Shown one piece after another: positions 1-8,037 of a stretch of 22,102 bases of DNA. The notes below the pieces were generated by a model that was given only the letters and a program-made list of their open reading frames with translations, ran no database searches and was not told the origin of the DNA. Origin of the DNA: a virus. The DNA lies in IMG/VR virus record IMGVR_UViG_3300020477_000150, positions 1 to 22,102 of that record, one strand, 5' to 3'. Position 1 is the first letter of the stretch; every line of letters starts with the position of its first letter. A program made the translations under genes and the position numbers.

Positions 1-217
1 CCTATCAAGCGGTGACCTTAGTTTGGGTAGTCTGGCCGAATCGGCTTCAACTGCCGCTAATTTTTTAGGCGAGAACGTAGTGGGAGTCTGGACAATCAAT
101 AGACCAGTTATCGCTTCCGCTGATTTTGGGAATTTTAGCTATACCTCTAACGAGGTTTCTATGATCAAGTTAACAGTAAATTACAACAATTTTAAGTACG
201 AAAAAAGTGCTGTTTAG
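1..217 (+). CDS. Tail tube protein, C-terminal part (T4 gp19-like), partial
   Basis: The reading frame is already open at base 2 and runs to a TAG at 215-217, so the gene starts before the window. An internal TTG at 23 is not needed as a start. The visible 71 residues end in alternating hydrophobic/polar beta-strand sequence (MIKLTVNYNNFKYEKSAV), the kind of C-terminus seen in T4 gp19-type tube subunits, which stack as hexamers inside the contractile sheath. Position supports the call: tube genes commonly sit just before the tail chaperone and the tape measure, which is what follows here. The identification rests on a short fragment plus context; a second tube-like or tube-terminator protein is possible. 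Confidence 0.5.
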   Translation, partial: LSSGDLSLGSLAESASTAANFLGENVVGVWTINRPVIASADFGNFSYTSNEVSMIKLTVNYNNFKYEKSAV

Positions 218-240
218 ATAAATAAAAAAAAGAGGTAAAT

Positions 241-1053
241 ATGAGACAGAACGATGAAAGGATTGGGACACCCCAACCCTCGCCGGTTCCACAAACTAGT
301 GTGGGCGGTTTAAACTATGTGATTCCAACGGAAATAGTAGAATTGCCAAGTAAGGGAGTGTTATACCCACCAGAACATCCATTATATGGCAAAGAATATG
401 TTGAAATCAAACAAATGACTGCCAAAGAAGAGGATATTCTAACTTCAGCCACGCTGATTGAAAAGGGGCTTGTTTTAGATCATTTGATTCAAAGTCTGTT
501 ATTAGATAAGAATGTAAGTGCAAAAACTTTATTTAGTGGCGATAAAAATGCAATTTTATTAAATGCAAGAATCAATGCATATGGAAATGAGTATAAAGCA
601 TCTTCTCTCTGTAATGAATGTGGTAGCTCTAGTGAGGTTACATTTGATCTGTTGGGGGTTAAGAATAAAGAAATAGATTATGAAGATGTTCATCTTCACC
701 TTGATCTACCAAAAACAAAGTTCAAGGCGGCGATTAAATTTTTAAACTCTCATCAAGAAGATCTTCTTATAAAGGAGATAGAAAAAAAGAAAAACTTGGG
801 CATTGGTGATAATACTGTAACTACGTTTTTAAAGTTTGTAATTATTTCGATTAATGGACTTAGCTCGGCTGAAAGTGATGTAAATCATTTTATTGATAAT
901 ATGCCGTCGTCAGACGCAAGCTATATTAAAAATCAATATGCGAAAATGAAACCAGATGTCGATTTTTCTTTTGAAGTGGAATGTTTCTCATGTTTAAATG
1001 TGGAAAGGAGAGAAGTGCCAATTACGGCACAATTTTTTTGGCCTAACCCATGA
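241..1053 (+). CDS. gp26/gp51-family baseplate hub assembly chaperone-like protein
   Basis: This 270-residue protein resembles the T4 baseplate gp26/gp51 family common in marine T4-like phages. The family hallmark is a segment like VELPSKGVLYPPEHPL (about residues 34-49) followed by a stretch around MTAKEEDILTS (about residues 60-70) and a DKNAILLNARI-type helix (about 101-111). Two CxxC pairs, C124/C127 and C248/C251, could bind one zinc. T4 gp26 and gp51 act in hub assembly and are not abundant virion parts. The start ATG at 241 follows an AGAGGT ribosome site. The gene lies between tube and tape measure, the usual place of tail assembly chaperones, and its last codons contain a run of seven T next to an overlapping frame (see 1033-1039). 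Confidence 0.75.
   Translation: MRQNDERIGTPQPSPVPQTSVGGLNYVIPTEIVELPSKGVLYPPEHPLYGKEYVEIKQMTAKEEDILTSATLIEKGLVLDHLIQSLLLDKNVSAKTLFSGDKNAILLNARINAYGNEYKASSLCNECGSSSEVTFDLLGVKNKEIDYEDVHLHLDLPKTKFKAAIKFLNSHQEDLLIKEIEKKKNLGIGDNTVTTFLKFVIISINGLSSAESDVNHFIDNMPSSDASYIKNQYAKMKPDVDFSFEVECFSCLNVERREVPITAQFFWPNP
1033..1039 (+). other. Candidate frameshift site (seven-T run) joining two chaperone frames
   Basis: The gp26-like frame reads CAA TTT TTT TGG near its end. A +1 shift after the second TTT lets the Phe tRNA re-pair perfectly on TTT and continue GGC CTA ACC into the frame of the small downstream gene. That frame is open from at least base 998 to 1219. The product would be about 325 residues. The small frame's own best ATG (1058) has no ribosome site in front of it. 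This is inference: a homopolymer sequencing error or simple translational coupling would look the same. Confidence 0.35.
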
Positions 1054-1057
1054 CTAC

Positions 1058-1219
1058 ATGAAAGACGTGTATAGACTATTTATTACTTTTAAAAATCACT
1101 CTAATTGGTCTTTTCTTGAATTATATAATTTGCCTGTTGCACTCCGGACTTGGTTAATCGAAGAGTTTATTAAACAAAAAGCTGATGAAACAGAAGCCAA
1201 ACAAAATAACCAACGTTAA
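1058..1219 (+). CDS. Small conserved tail-region protein, possibly a frameshift extension
   Basis: If started at ATG 1058 this encodes 53 residues (MKDVYRLFITF onward), with a central LYNLPVALRTWLIEEF motif and a charged Lys/Glu tail. Small proteins with a 'LP..R.WLIE' core are familiar next to baseplate and tail chaperone genes of myoviruses, but I cannot name this one. The start is uncertain: ATG 1058 lacks a Shine-Dalgarno sequence, it lies 5 bases after the preceding stop, and the frame extends upstream to ATG 998 inside the previous gene. It could be translated by coupling or as the C-terminal part of a +1 or -2 frameshift fusion with the gp26-like protein, in the manner of lambda gpG-T. 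It is followed by the tape-measure gene. Confidence 0.6.
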   Translation: MKDVYRLFITFKNHSNWSFLELYNLPVALRTWLIEEFIKQKADETEAKQNNQR

Positions 1220-1246
1220 ACTAATTAATAAAAGAGGTAGTAAAAC

Positions 1247-3073
1247 ATGGCCACACCGTTGGAAGAACTAAAAGGAGTTCTTGGTAATCTTAAAACAGCG
1301 CTTGAAACTCAAGGCGCCGTCATGCAAAAAATCATGGGGCGCCTTGAAAGTCTTGAAAAGGGTCCCAAAAAGCCTTCCGGCGGTTATAAACCCGGCGCTG
1401 GTTCAGCTGACACCCCGGACCCAGACGTTGAAAAAACTGGCGGAGCAAAAGAGGCAGACAAATTCTTTGATGGGGCGTTTAGAGACGCATTTACAAAAAG
1501 CTTTCAGAACATAATGATCGCCTCGCTACAGGGGTTCAAAGCAGAGTGGATAAAAACTCTCGGAGTTGGTGCCACGAAAGACATCGCCGGTTATATGAAA
1601 GGCTTAACATTCGGAGAAAAAGGTCCTGCAGGCGCTTTCCCCGGAATGCAAGAAAATATCAAAGCCCAGTCGGAAGCTCTTGGTATGGCCAAAGTTAGGG
1701 TCCAAGAGCTTATTCAAGCCTATCGAGTTACTGAAAAAACTTTAAGTCCATTAAGCATTAAATTAAATGAATTAAAAGAGATTTATCCTTCGTTATCAGG
1801 TGTTGGGCAAATTTTTAGTAAGTTGCAGACCAAAACCGGCAAAGGCGCAGAACTTTTAAAACAAAAAATTGCTGCTATGGCATTAATCTTTAAAAAAGCA
1901 GGGGTTCCTGCGAAAGATTTCAACGAAAGGTTGTTAACTGTAAGTGCTAATATGGGCAAAAACTCTCTTTCGACCAAAGAAGTAGAAGCTGCAATGCAAA
2001 CTCTTGCTAATAGAACGTTTAGTGTAGCCAATAGTCTGGGGACAAATTTGGCAAATGCAATGGACATCACAGCAAAAAAATATGCACCGCTCATCACCCT
2101 TGGAAACACTTATAATAGTAATATTGATCGACTAGCTTCAGCAGCTCACATTGCGAGTGTTGAAATGCAATCCTTTATTAATGTTAGCAATCAGTTTGAT
2201 ACCATTGAGAACGCCGCGAACACAGTTGGTGACCTAAACGCCGTTTTGAGGGGTACAAATTTAAGCATAAATGAAATGGTTGCTGCTGATCCCGCAGACC
2301 GAGTTAAGGCTGTGTTTGGCGAAATTCAAAAAGCCATTTCTGAGGGAAGGGTGCATATCGCGGAAGGCGGCCAACAGAGACGATTTATGATTAAGGCACT
2401 TGCCGATGCCGCAAAGATTGATGATATAGAAATGGATCGCTTGCTTAGAAACGATATGACCGTTGACGAAATGTTCAAAAATAGAGTAAAAAATGCCACC
2501 CAAGGCTATAAAAAAATACGAAATCAGGCAAAAGAAAATTTAACGGTTCAAGATAGAGTACAGCGTGCGCAAACTACTGCAGGCAATCAGATGGCCATAC
2601 AGGGCGAAAATTTTAAAAAATATATGACCGGCCTTGACGCGGTTATCGCCCCTGCAACTGAAAAAATGGCAGCTTTTGGTCGCTCCATGTCGGCCACTGC
2701 CGCCAGCATTACAGCAATTTTAGAAGGGCGCAAAGCCTATATGTTAGAAGGTGGAGACAAGGGCCAAGGGCTTCTGGGTCAGCTTTTTTTTGGGAGTGAG
2801 GGATCAACGACAGCGCAAATTGAGAGTCTTAATCAGGGGATGAAAGATCTTCTGTCAGAATCAAACAAGCTTTCGGATAAACTTAGGGAAGCGGTTAAGA
2901 ATCAAAACGAACTAAGAAAACAAAACAAAGAAGAAACCAAGCCAAAACCCGGAGAAGGGGACCAAAGCTCTCTTATACTAAAGGGAAAAGTCAATAAAGG
3001 CAAGCAAGTGGTAGAATTAAGAGCGGAAATAGATATTAAAGAATTACAGGGAGCGATGGGAGTACCAGCGTAA
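1247..3073 (+). CDS. Probable tail tape measure protein
   Basis: 608 residues, almost entirely predicted alpha-helical, rich in Ala, Lys, Glu and Gln, with no enzyme motif. The N-terminus (about 1-35) is heptad-like and is followed by a Gly/Pro/Lys-rich linker (about 40-70). Long amphipathic helices follow, then an Ala/Met-rich hydrophobic stretch near 460-490 and a Lys/Glu-rich C-terminal region (about 535-580). Tape measures set tail length by spanning the tube lumen and are usually the long helical product after the chaperone pair, as here. T4 gp29 is of similar size (590 residues), which would fit a tail of roughly T4 length. An AGAGGT ribosome site precedes ATG 1247. The call rests on composition, size and order, not on a recognised sequence motif. 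Confidence 0.65.
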   Translation: MATPLEELKGVLGNLKTALETQGAVMQKIMGRLESLEKGPKKPSGGYKPGAGSADTPDPDVEKTGGAKEADKFFDGAFRDAFTKSFQNIMIASLQGFKAEWIKTLGVGATKDIAGYMKGLTFGEKGPAGAFPGMQENIKAQSEALGMAKVRVQELIQAYRVTEKTLSPLSIKLNELKEIYPSLSGVGQIFSKLQTKTGKGAELLKQKIAAMALIFKKAGVPAKDFNERLLTVSANMGKNSLSTKEVEAAMQTLANRTFSVANSLGTNLANAMDITAKKYAPLITLGNTYNSNIDRLASAAHIASVEMQSFINVSNQFDTIENAANTVGDLNAVLRGTNLSINEMVAADPADRVKAVFGEIQKAISEGRVHIAEGGQQRRFMIKALADAAKIDDIEMDRLLRNDMTVDEMFKNRVKNATQGYKKIRNQAKENLTVQDRVQRAQTTAGNQMAIQGENFKKYMTGLDAVIAPATEKMAAFGRSMSATAASITAILEGRKAYMLEGGDKGQGLLGQLFFGSEGSTTAQIESLNQGMKDLLSESNKLSDKLREAVKNQNELRKQNKEETKPKPGEGDQSSLILKGKVNKGKQVVELRAEIDIKELQGAMGVPA

Positions 3074-3096
3074 ATGTCAGAAGGAGACCATGAAAA

Positions 3097-3963
3097 TTGG
3101 TAGATTTAGGAAAATTAGGTAAAAAAATTAAAAAAGTTTCATCGCTTTTTACTGGCGGCACCGTTAAAGGGCCAATAGACGAAAATGTCGAACTACTTGA
3201 AATTGAACCAATTCATGCTAAAATTAACGGCGAAAGCATAATTGTCTTAATTGAACCAACGGACCTTGTAATCAGCAATACTGTTTCGCCTCAAATGAGC
3301 GACCAAGGTGGGTTCTACGGGCGAGCAGAAGGTCTTGCGAGATACACTGGTACTCGAAGAAACATAACCATTCGTTTTAATATGGTCAAGAGTCATATCT
3401 TAAATGGCGCCGATTCCGTATCAAGCAACGCCATGACAGCAAATTTATTGCAACAACTAGTTTATCCTGCATATACCAACACTGGTTTACAAAGTACAAG
3501 TGTTATTAAAACTCCTCCTTATTTTAGAATCCTATACGGTGATATAATTGGTGACTTCAGCGGAGGTCAAAGAAAGGGTCTTTCGGGATACATAGGAAGT
3601 TTGTCCGTTGACATCGGAGGACCCGGCAGCTCAATAGGGGAAAATTTAACTTATGGACTTAGCGATACAAATATACCAGCTTCATATGCGGTTGATATAG
3701 GGTTCACTGTTATTCATGATCATGTTGTGGGTTGGTATGATGGTAAATTTGCTGGCGACGGAAGAACAAATTGGCCTTTAAATACAGGCATAGTTATTGA
3801 CCAGACAGCAGACGGTCCCGGAGGCACCGGCGGTCAAATTCTTGACACTGCTGCAACACTGACACCGGGACCGACCAAGCTTATAACATCTGCCGCTACA
3901 AGTGGCAAAGCAAAACTGGCTACAAAAAGTAGTGATAACGCAGTCAAGAAAGGAAAATCATAA
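3097..3963 (+). CDS. Tail tube/baseplate adapter-like protein (contractile injection system tube-type)
   Basis: 288 residues. The start is taken as TTG 3097, 10-11 bases after AAGGAG (3081-3086). ATG 3074 and ATG 3090 open only short frames of 10-11 codons. Residues about 35-110 give a beta-rich pattern with an I-E-P-T-D-L-V-I-S segment, then G-x-Y-x-G and a TRRNITIRFNM strand. This recalls the 'NP..L..S....G...R.l.F...F' layout of adapter/tube proteins of contractile injection systems (Afp7/Pvc7 type) and may play the part of T4 gp48/gp54 at the tube-baseplate junction. The C-terminal 60 residues are Gly/Thr/Lys-rich and probably flexible. The next gene, a LysM protein, overlaps by one base, as expected if this protein and the LysM module act together. 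The family resemblance is by eye. Confidence 0.5.
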   Translation: MVDLGKLGKKIKKVSSLFTGGTVKGPIDENVELLEIEPIHAKINGESIIVLIEPTDLVISNTVSPQMSDQGGFYGRAEGLARYTGTRRNITIRFNMVKSHILNGADSVSSNAMTANLLQQLVYPAYTNTGLQSTSVIKTPPYFRILYGDIIGDFSGGQRKGLSGYIGSLSVDIGGPGSSIGENLTYGLSDTNIPASYAVDIGFTVIHDHVVGWYDGKFAGDGRTNWPLNTGIVIDQTADGPGGTGGQILDTAATLTPGPTKLITSAATSGKAKLATKSSDNAVKKGKS

Positions 3964-4304
3964 TGGCCTCACGTTTCAGGGATAGAGTCATCTTTACTAA
4001 TCAAGATGATAGATACGCAGAACAACTAAAGAAAAGAAAGGTTAATTTTATAAAACACTTTTCAACTCCTGAATTTCATTACCCAGAGCCCGATGACTTG
4101 GACGGGATTACAGTGAATGTAGAAGTTTATAAAACAGGGGATCGATTTTACAAATATTCTCAAAAATACTATGGTGATCCAACATACTGGTGGGTTATAG
4201 CTCAATTTAATCAGAAACCAATGGAAAATTTAGTAAATTTAGGAGACACTATTTATATTCCGACTCCTTTATCAAGGGTTTTAGAAATTTTTGAGGGGGA
4301 ATAA
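3963..4304 (+). CDS. LysM-domain baseplate wedge protein (T4 gp53-like)
   Basis: 113 residues. Residues about 53-103 form one LysM-like unit: Y56-KTGDRFYKYS, then YYGDPTYWWVIAQFN (69-83), then a loop leading to LGDTIYIPTP near 93-102. In phage baseplates this module (T4 gp53 and its kin, and the LysM ends of other contractile systems) helps hold wedges together and is not necessarily a peptidoglycan binder. The N-terminal 45 residues are charged and hold an FxxPEFHYPEPDD segment. The start codon shares one A with the stop of the gene before, and AAAGGA lies upstream. The next gene begins directly after this stop. The call is firm for the domain and fair for the wedge role. Confidence 0.8.
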   Translation: MASRFRDRVIFTNQDDRYAEQLKKRKVNFIKHFSTPEFHYPEPDDLDGITVNVEVYKTGDRFYKYSQKYYGDPTYWWVIAQFNQKPMENLVNLGDTIYIPTPLSRVLEIFEGE

Positions 4305-6776
4305 ATGGCGTTACCTTCTATATCAGATTACATTGTCACCCTTGGGTCATCTGCAAAAAACCATCAAAAGCTTTTGGGATATTATGGCGAGATCTACGAC
4401 TTTTATAACGATAAGCGCCCAGATAACAAATATATTTATTACCTTGATGAAAATCCTTATCTTGCCCCCGCAAAAACAACCCCTGCTGAAACTTTAAGAT
4501 TCTTTGCCGCAACACCGCTACAATTAAATCTTCTTACACCCGTTGTAAGAATTTTTAAGGTGTTCCAAAATGGCTCAAAGGAGAAAAAGATTGAGTTTCC
4601 CTTTGACAACAAAATGGATTTTTCTAGCTTCGAAGATCCGGTTAAATACATTGGAAATGATCCGCCATTCATAACTGATAGGTTCATGGGGCCAGTTGTT
4701 GGTCTGAAAAGTGTTAAAATTATTTACCGTGGCGTCGGCGGTAAAAAAGTTACTCCGGCGACTATGAACGCAATTAGTGTGAATCTATCGATGGAACTTC
4801 AAGACCCAAAAATGCTCTTTAAAGACTTACATGAAACCGAGGACATCCAATACAAAGATTTAATTGCTTCTCCGATTAAGGGTGCTTATAAAATTATCAT
4901 GGAAGTAGGCTATGGAATACCAGATAATGCGGGTCTGGGCCTCGAAGGGATTGCAACAAAAAAACTAATGCTCGATGTTATGCCGAACGCGGGTAAAACA
5001 AATGTCAGCTATAACGAAGATGGGACCATGAGTATTAGTACCACTTTGGAAGGTCGTTCTGAGATCTTGAGCGAAGACATAAATTTATTAGATCCAAAAT
5101 ACTATAAAACGATTCGACAAGGCGCAAACATGCTTGTCGTCGATAATGAAAGCGAATATTCCTCCGAGGAGCTTAAGAAAAAGATTTCTGATCTAGATAA
5201 GCTAATGGCCAAAAACCAAGTTGACAAGAACAAGCAACAAAAAAATTCTTCTGATAAGACACAAAAGCCAAGCTCTGCAAATTCTGCTGGTGAAATTAAA
5301 AAACTTGAAAAAGAGATAGATGTTCTTCAAAGGAAAGCTCAGCTTGCGAGCCAGTTACGATCCGTGCCTCCTGTTTTTTCTTTTATTTCAGCTCTTTACG
5401 AACTTGGAAAGATATATTATCTTGAAATGAACAATGAACAATATAAAAGATATATTAAAAAAATAGCCCAAGATGAGTTTGTTGACCTATCAAAACTTAA
5501 TATTGTGCCAAAAGAGAAGAAGTCCCAAAAGTTGCCACCAGAGGATGTCCTCGATAAAACAAATGAAGTGGTCTTCTCTGGTGGAAATTTTAGAATACGA
5601 AAATTTAAGGGCGACAAAAGTGACACAAAATCGAAATTTGAAAAAATAAAATTTTTCTACTTTGGGGATCTCTTAAACGTTATTTTAAATAACAAGACTG
5701 GTGGAGGAATTGGCCAAGACTTAGATTTTTTAGGCGAAGACGCCTTTAGCTTGCTGTTAGGCCCAACGGTCTTTATAAAAAATAAGGATAACAAAAAGAT
5801 TTATAACATAGTTAATACACCAATATCCATGGATATGTTCTTATTTGAGCTTAACAAAATGATTCACGAAAGGAATTTGAAGGTGATGAATCTAAGATAT
5901 TTCTTGGGTGATTTTATGAAAAGATTTTTTGATTTCAAAGTACTCAGTGGGGAAAAAGAAAAGACAGGCAGAGATGTTCAATATTATGTTGGTAACCAAG
6001 CTTATACCCTTGATGAAGATACGATTGACAAAAATACCAAAATAATTAAAAATTTTGCAGAGCATATGGGTTCCGAAGATACTAGAAAAGTTAAGGATTT
6101 CATCATGATTAAGAATGTTTTATATGATAGAAACATGACGAAGAAGGCACGTGATAAATTGAACATTCCTACAATCTATTTGGGTGGCCCAGATAAAGGC
6201 CCATTAAAGACAATATCCTATCGACCAGTAAGAACAGGCCGCCTAGCAGAATTGGAACTTGCTAAACAGTACAACCTTCCAAGAGGAACCAAAGATTCGA
6301 TCGGGGAAGATGATTCTATTATGGTTACGTCTAAAATGGCTGTTAACTTGGAATTGGTCGGAAACCCTTTTTTAAATTTGAGTGATGAAATCAATGTTGA
6401 TTCTCGTTTTGTAGACGGTGGTTTTTTCCAACAAAAAAATAATTTGTTGTTCTTTTCTGGTCAATATTATATTCACAAGCTTGAACACAGCATCGATGGC
6501 AACACATGGACAACGAATTATGATGCGATGTCCTTTGGGGATCTAAATAGTAAGACATACAAAACATCGATCACGGAGACACCGCCACCAGCAGACGCTG
6601 CTTTGGCATCGGAAGCAAAAAACAATGCCGCAGGCGCCCCCAATAAAGATGCAAAACCCGCTGATGCTGAGAAAACAAAACCAGACAAAAAGAAAGGGGA
6701 AGGAACGACCTCGACCCCAAAGAAGAGCAAAAAGCAACCGGAGGCGCCAACCGGTAAAGAAGCGACAAAAAAATAA
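4305..6776 (+). CDS. Large baseplate/hub structural protein candidate
   Basis: 823 residues with no recognised enzymatic motif. It starts at ATG 4305, immediately after the LysM gene stop and behind a GAGGGGGA ribosome site. Residues 1-280 look beta-rich (for example MNAISVNLSMELQDP and GTMSISTTLEGRSE), and a strongly charged helical insert lies at about 285-350, probably a coiled coil. A second folded region follows to about 750, and then a Pro/Ala/Lys/Glu tail of about 70 residues ends in EATKK. Its place after the adapter and LysM genes is where hub proteins (gp27-like) are often encoded. The low-complexity tail is unusual for a hub protein and may be an exposed or DNA/protein-binding end. 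Function is inferred from position only. Confidence 0.5.
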   Translation: MALPSISDYIVTLGSSAKNHQKLLGYYGEIYDFYNDKRPDNKYIYYLDENPYLAPAKTTPAETLRFFAATPLQLNLLTPVVRIFKVFQNGSKEKKIEFPFDNKMDFSSFEDPVKYIGNDPPFITDRFMGPVVGLKSVKIIYRGVGGKKVTPATMNAISVNLSMELQDPKMLFKDLHETEDIQYKDLIASPIKGAYKIIMEVGYGIPDNAGLGLEGIATKKLMLDVMPNAGKTNVSYNEDGTMSISTTLEGRSEILSEDINLLDPKYYKTIRQGANMLVVDNESEYSSEELKKKISDLDKLMAKNQVDKNKQQKNSSDKTQKPSSANSAGEIKKLEKEIDVLQRKAQLASQLRSVPPVFSFISALYELGKIYYLEMNNEQYKRYIKKIAQDEFVDLSKLNIVPKEKKSQKLPPEDVLDKTNEVVFSGGNFRIRKFKGDKSDTKSKFEKIKFFYFGDLLNVILNNKTGGGIGQDLDFLGEDAFSLLLGPTVFIKNKDNKKIYNIVNTPISMDMFLFELNKMIHERNLKVMNLRYFLGDFMKRFFDFKVLSGEKEKTGRDVQYYVGNQAYTLDEDTIDKNTKIIKNFAEHMGSEDTRKVKDFIMIKNVLYDRNMTKKARDKLNIPTIYLGGPDKGPLKTISYRPVRTGRLAELELAKQYNLPRGTKDSIGEDDSIMVTSKMAVNLELVGNPFLNLSDEINVDSRFVDGGFFQQKNNLLFFSGQYYIHKLEHSIDGNTWTTNYDAMSFGDLNSKTYKTSITETPPPADAALASEAKNNAAGAPNKDAKPADAEKTKPDKKKGEGTTSTPKKSKKQPEAPTGKEATKK

Positions 6777-6797
6777 CCAAGGAATTCTATATATAAT

Positions 6798-8006
6798 ATG
6801 TTCAGCAATAATTCTTCCACACCATCAGAGTTCTTCAGTAGCAAAAAAGAGTATGATAAAATCTTTCCAGTTGCTCCAGAAAACAGAATTTATGATATTT
6901 GGTACAAAAGACCTTATTTTGGCAAAATAGACACAAAGGGTATCGCTGTATATCCAAAAGAAGAGTTTCTTGCCCCTCTGGATGTGAAAAAACAGTTTAA
7001 GGCTTTGAACTTTGTTGCCGAGGCGTTTTCTGATTTGCAAACATTTATACAAAGAGCAAAAGATAGAAATACATTCCCAACTGACTTCTTAGATGATTTT
7101 TCTCCCAAAAGAGCGTGGAAGTCGCTACCAGTGGAATATGACAATTATTTTGAAGATTACATTTTTAATCCTTTTTTAAATGAATACTTAGTAGGCAAAA
7201 AGATTGATTCGTTCGCAACATTCACTAGAGAGTATTTGAGGTTTGTCAGAACCGTAGCTCCTGATATTTCCATCACCCAAAATGAGTTTATAGTCAGTAG
7301 TGATTGTACCAATAAGATTTCAGGGCTTGTCATCGATCTGGTTGCCGACGATCATGGGGATAATAACCATAAAGTTAAAAAATATTTAGAAAAGTTTGAG
7401 TACTTGAACTTCATTGGCTCCTGCCGTCGTTTTGGTTTTAGACTAAATAAGCACGCCCCATGGCAACTTATTGCAGATTTAACAACCTTGAAACTTCCAA
7501 GCGGTGACGCAAACCCAATGCTGGATTATGCCAAAAAACACGAGGTCTATCTTGAAGAGAATCACTTGTTTGACAAATGTTATTACGCTGCCTCCCACGT
7601 TGATTATGAGAACTTTAAAAGATATCTCTATATTCTCTATACGAGCCACTATTCAGTAAACTCAACATATGACAAAATAAGCGTTCGCCTAAAGTCGGTA
7701 AAATATGGCTCCCCAATTTTTTCAGATTATGAAACAAAACTTATTAAAGAACAGCCTGTGGAGGTAGTACCAAAAACTTATCAGGAGTTTGAAGCTAGAT
7801 ACGGGGAAGCGTATTTTTTAAAGTTGTATTTCCGTGTGAGATTGATAGAAAACGAGAAAGAAGAGAGGTACAGCGACCTTGTTAAAAACGTCGTTGACTA
7901 CTATGGTTTGAAGGACAAAGAACATGCTTTAAAATATATTGATTTAAAGCTAATCAATTCAAAGATATACAAAAAAGATAGTGAAGAGATTTCTTTTTTT
8001 CCTTGA
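6798..8006 (+). CDS. Unknown protein at the end of the tail block, probable virion component
   Basis: 402 residues, rich in aromatic residues (Tyr, Phe) and Lys/Asp, with no signal peptide or membrane span and no motif I recognise. It opens MFSNNSSTPSEFF, a polar N-terminus often seen in baseplate and connector proteins of T4-like phages. The repeated aromatic segments (FEDYIFNPFLNEYL, KRYLYILYTSHYS) suggest a compact alpha/beta fold. The start is ATG 6798, with AAGGA at 6780-6784 a long 13 bases upstream. It is the last gene before the replication block, and a promoter overlaps its stop. A structural role (baseplate or tail sheath accessory) is inferred from placement and the lack of enzyme motifs. 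Confidence 0.55.
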   Translation: MFSNNSSTPSEFFSSKKEYDKIFPVAPENRIYDIWYKRPYFGKIDTKGIAVYPKEEFLAPLDVKKQFKALNFVAEAFSDLQTFIQRAKDRNTFPTDFLDDFSPKRAWKSLPVEYDNYFEDYIFNPFLNEYLVGKKIDSFATFTREYLRFVRTVAPDISITQNEFIVSSDCTNKISGLVIDLVADDHGDNNHKVKKYLEKFEYLNFIGSCRRFGFRLNKHAPWQLIADLTTLKLPSGDANPMLDYAKKHEVYLEENHLFDKCYYAASHVDYENFKRYLYILYTSHYSVNSTYDKISVRLKSVKYGSPIFSDYETKLIKEQPVEVVPKTYQEFEARYGEAYFLKLYFRVRLIENEKEERYSDLVKNVVDYYGLKDKEHALKYIDLKLINSKIYKKDSEEISFFP

Positions 8007-8030
8007 TTAAGAAATAAATTTATATATAAT
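8003..8030 (+). promoter_or_regulatory. Sigma70-type promoter opening the replication block
   Basis: TTGATT at 8003-8008, a 16-base spacer and TATAAT at 8025-8030. Expected transcription start is about 8036-8038, on or next to the ATG at 8038, and no ribosome site lies between. The downstream mRNA may therefore be leaderless. The spacer shares AAGAAATAA and the -10 flank shares ACTTAC with the promoter at 15127-15155. Confidence 0.6.
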
Positions 8031-8037
8031 ACTTACG

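Noticed and set aside
6788-6797. TATATATAAT next to ATG 6798 as a promoter or T4 late promoter
   Set aside because: It touches the start codon, so transcription would begin inside the gene, and it differs from the T4 late TATAAATA box.
6518-6844. Reverse-strand open frame of about 108 codons with hydrophobic product
   Set aside because: It is the antisense of the Lys/Pro/Ala-rich tail of the 823-residue gene. Such codons read backwards give Phe/Leu/Ser-rich open frames. No ribosome site or family resemblance.
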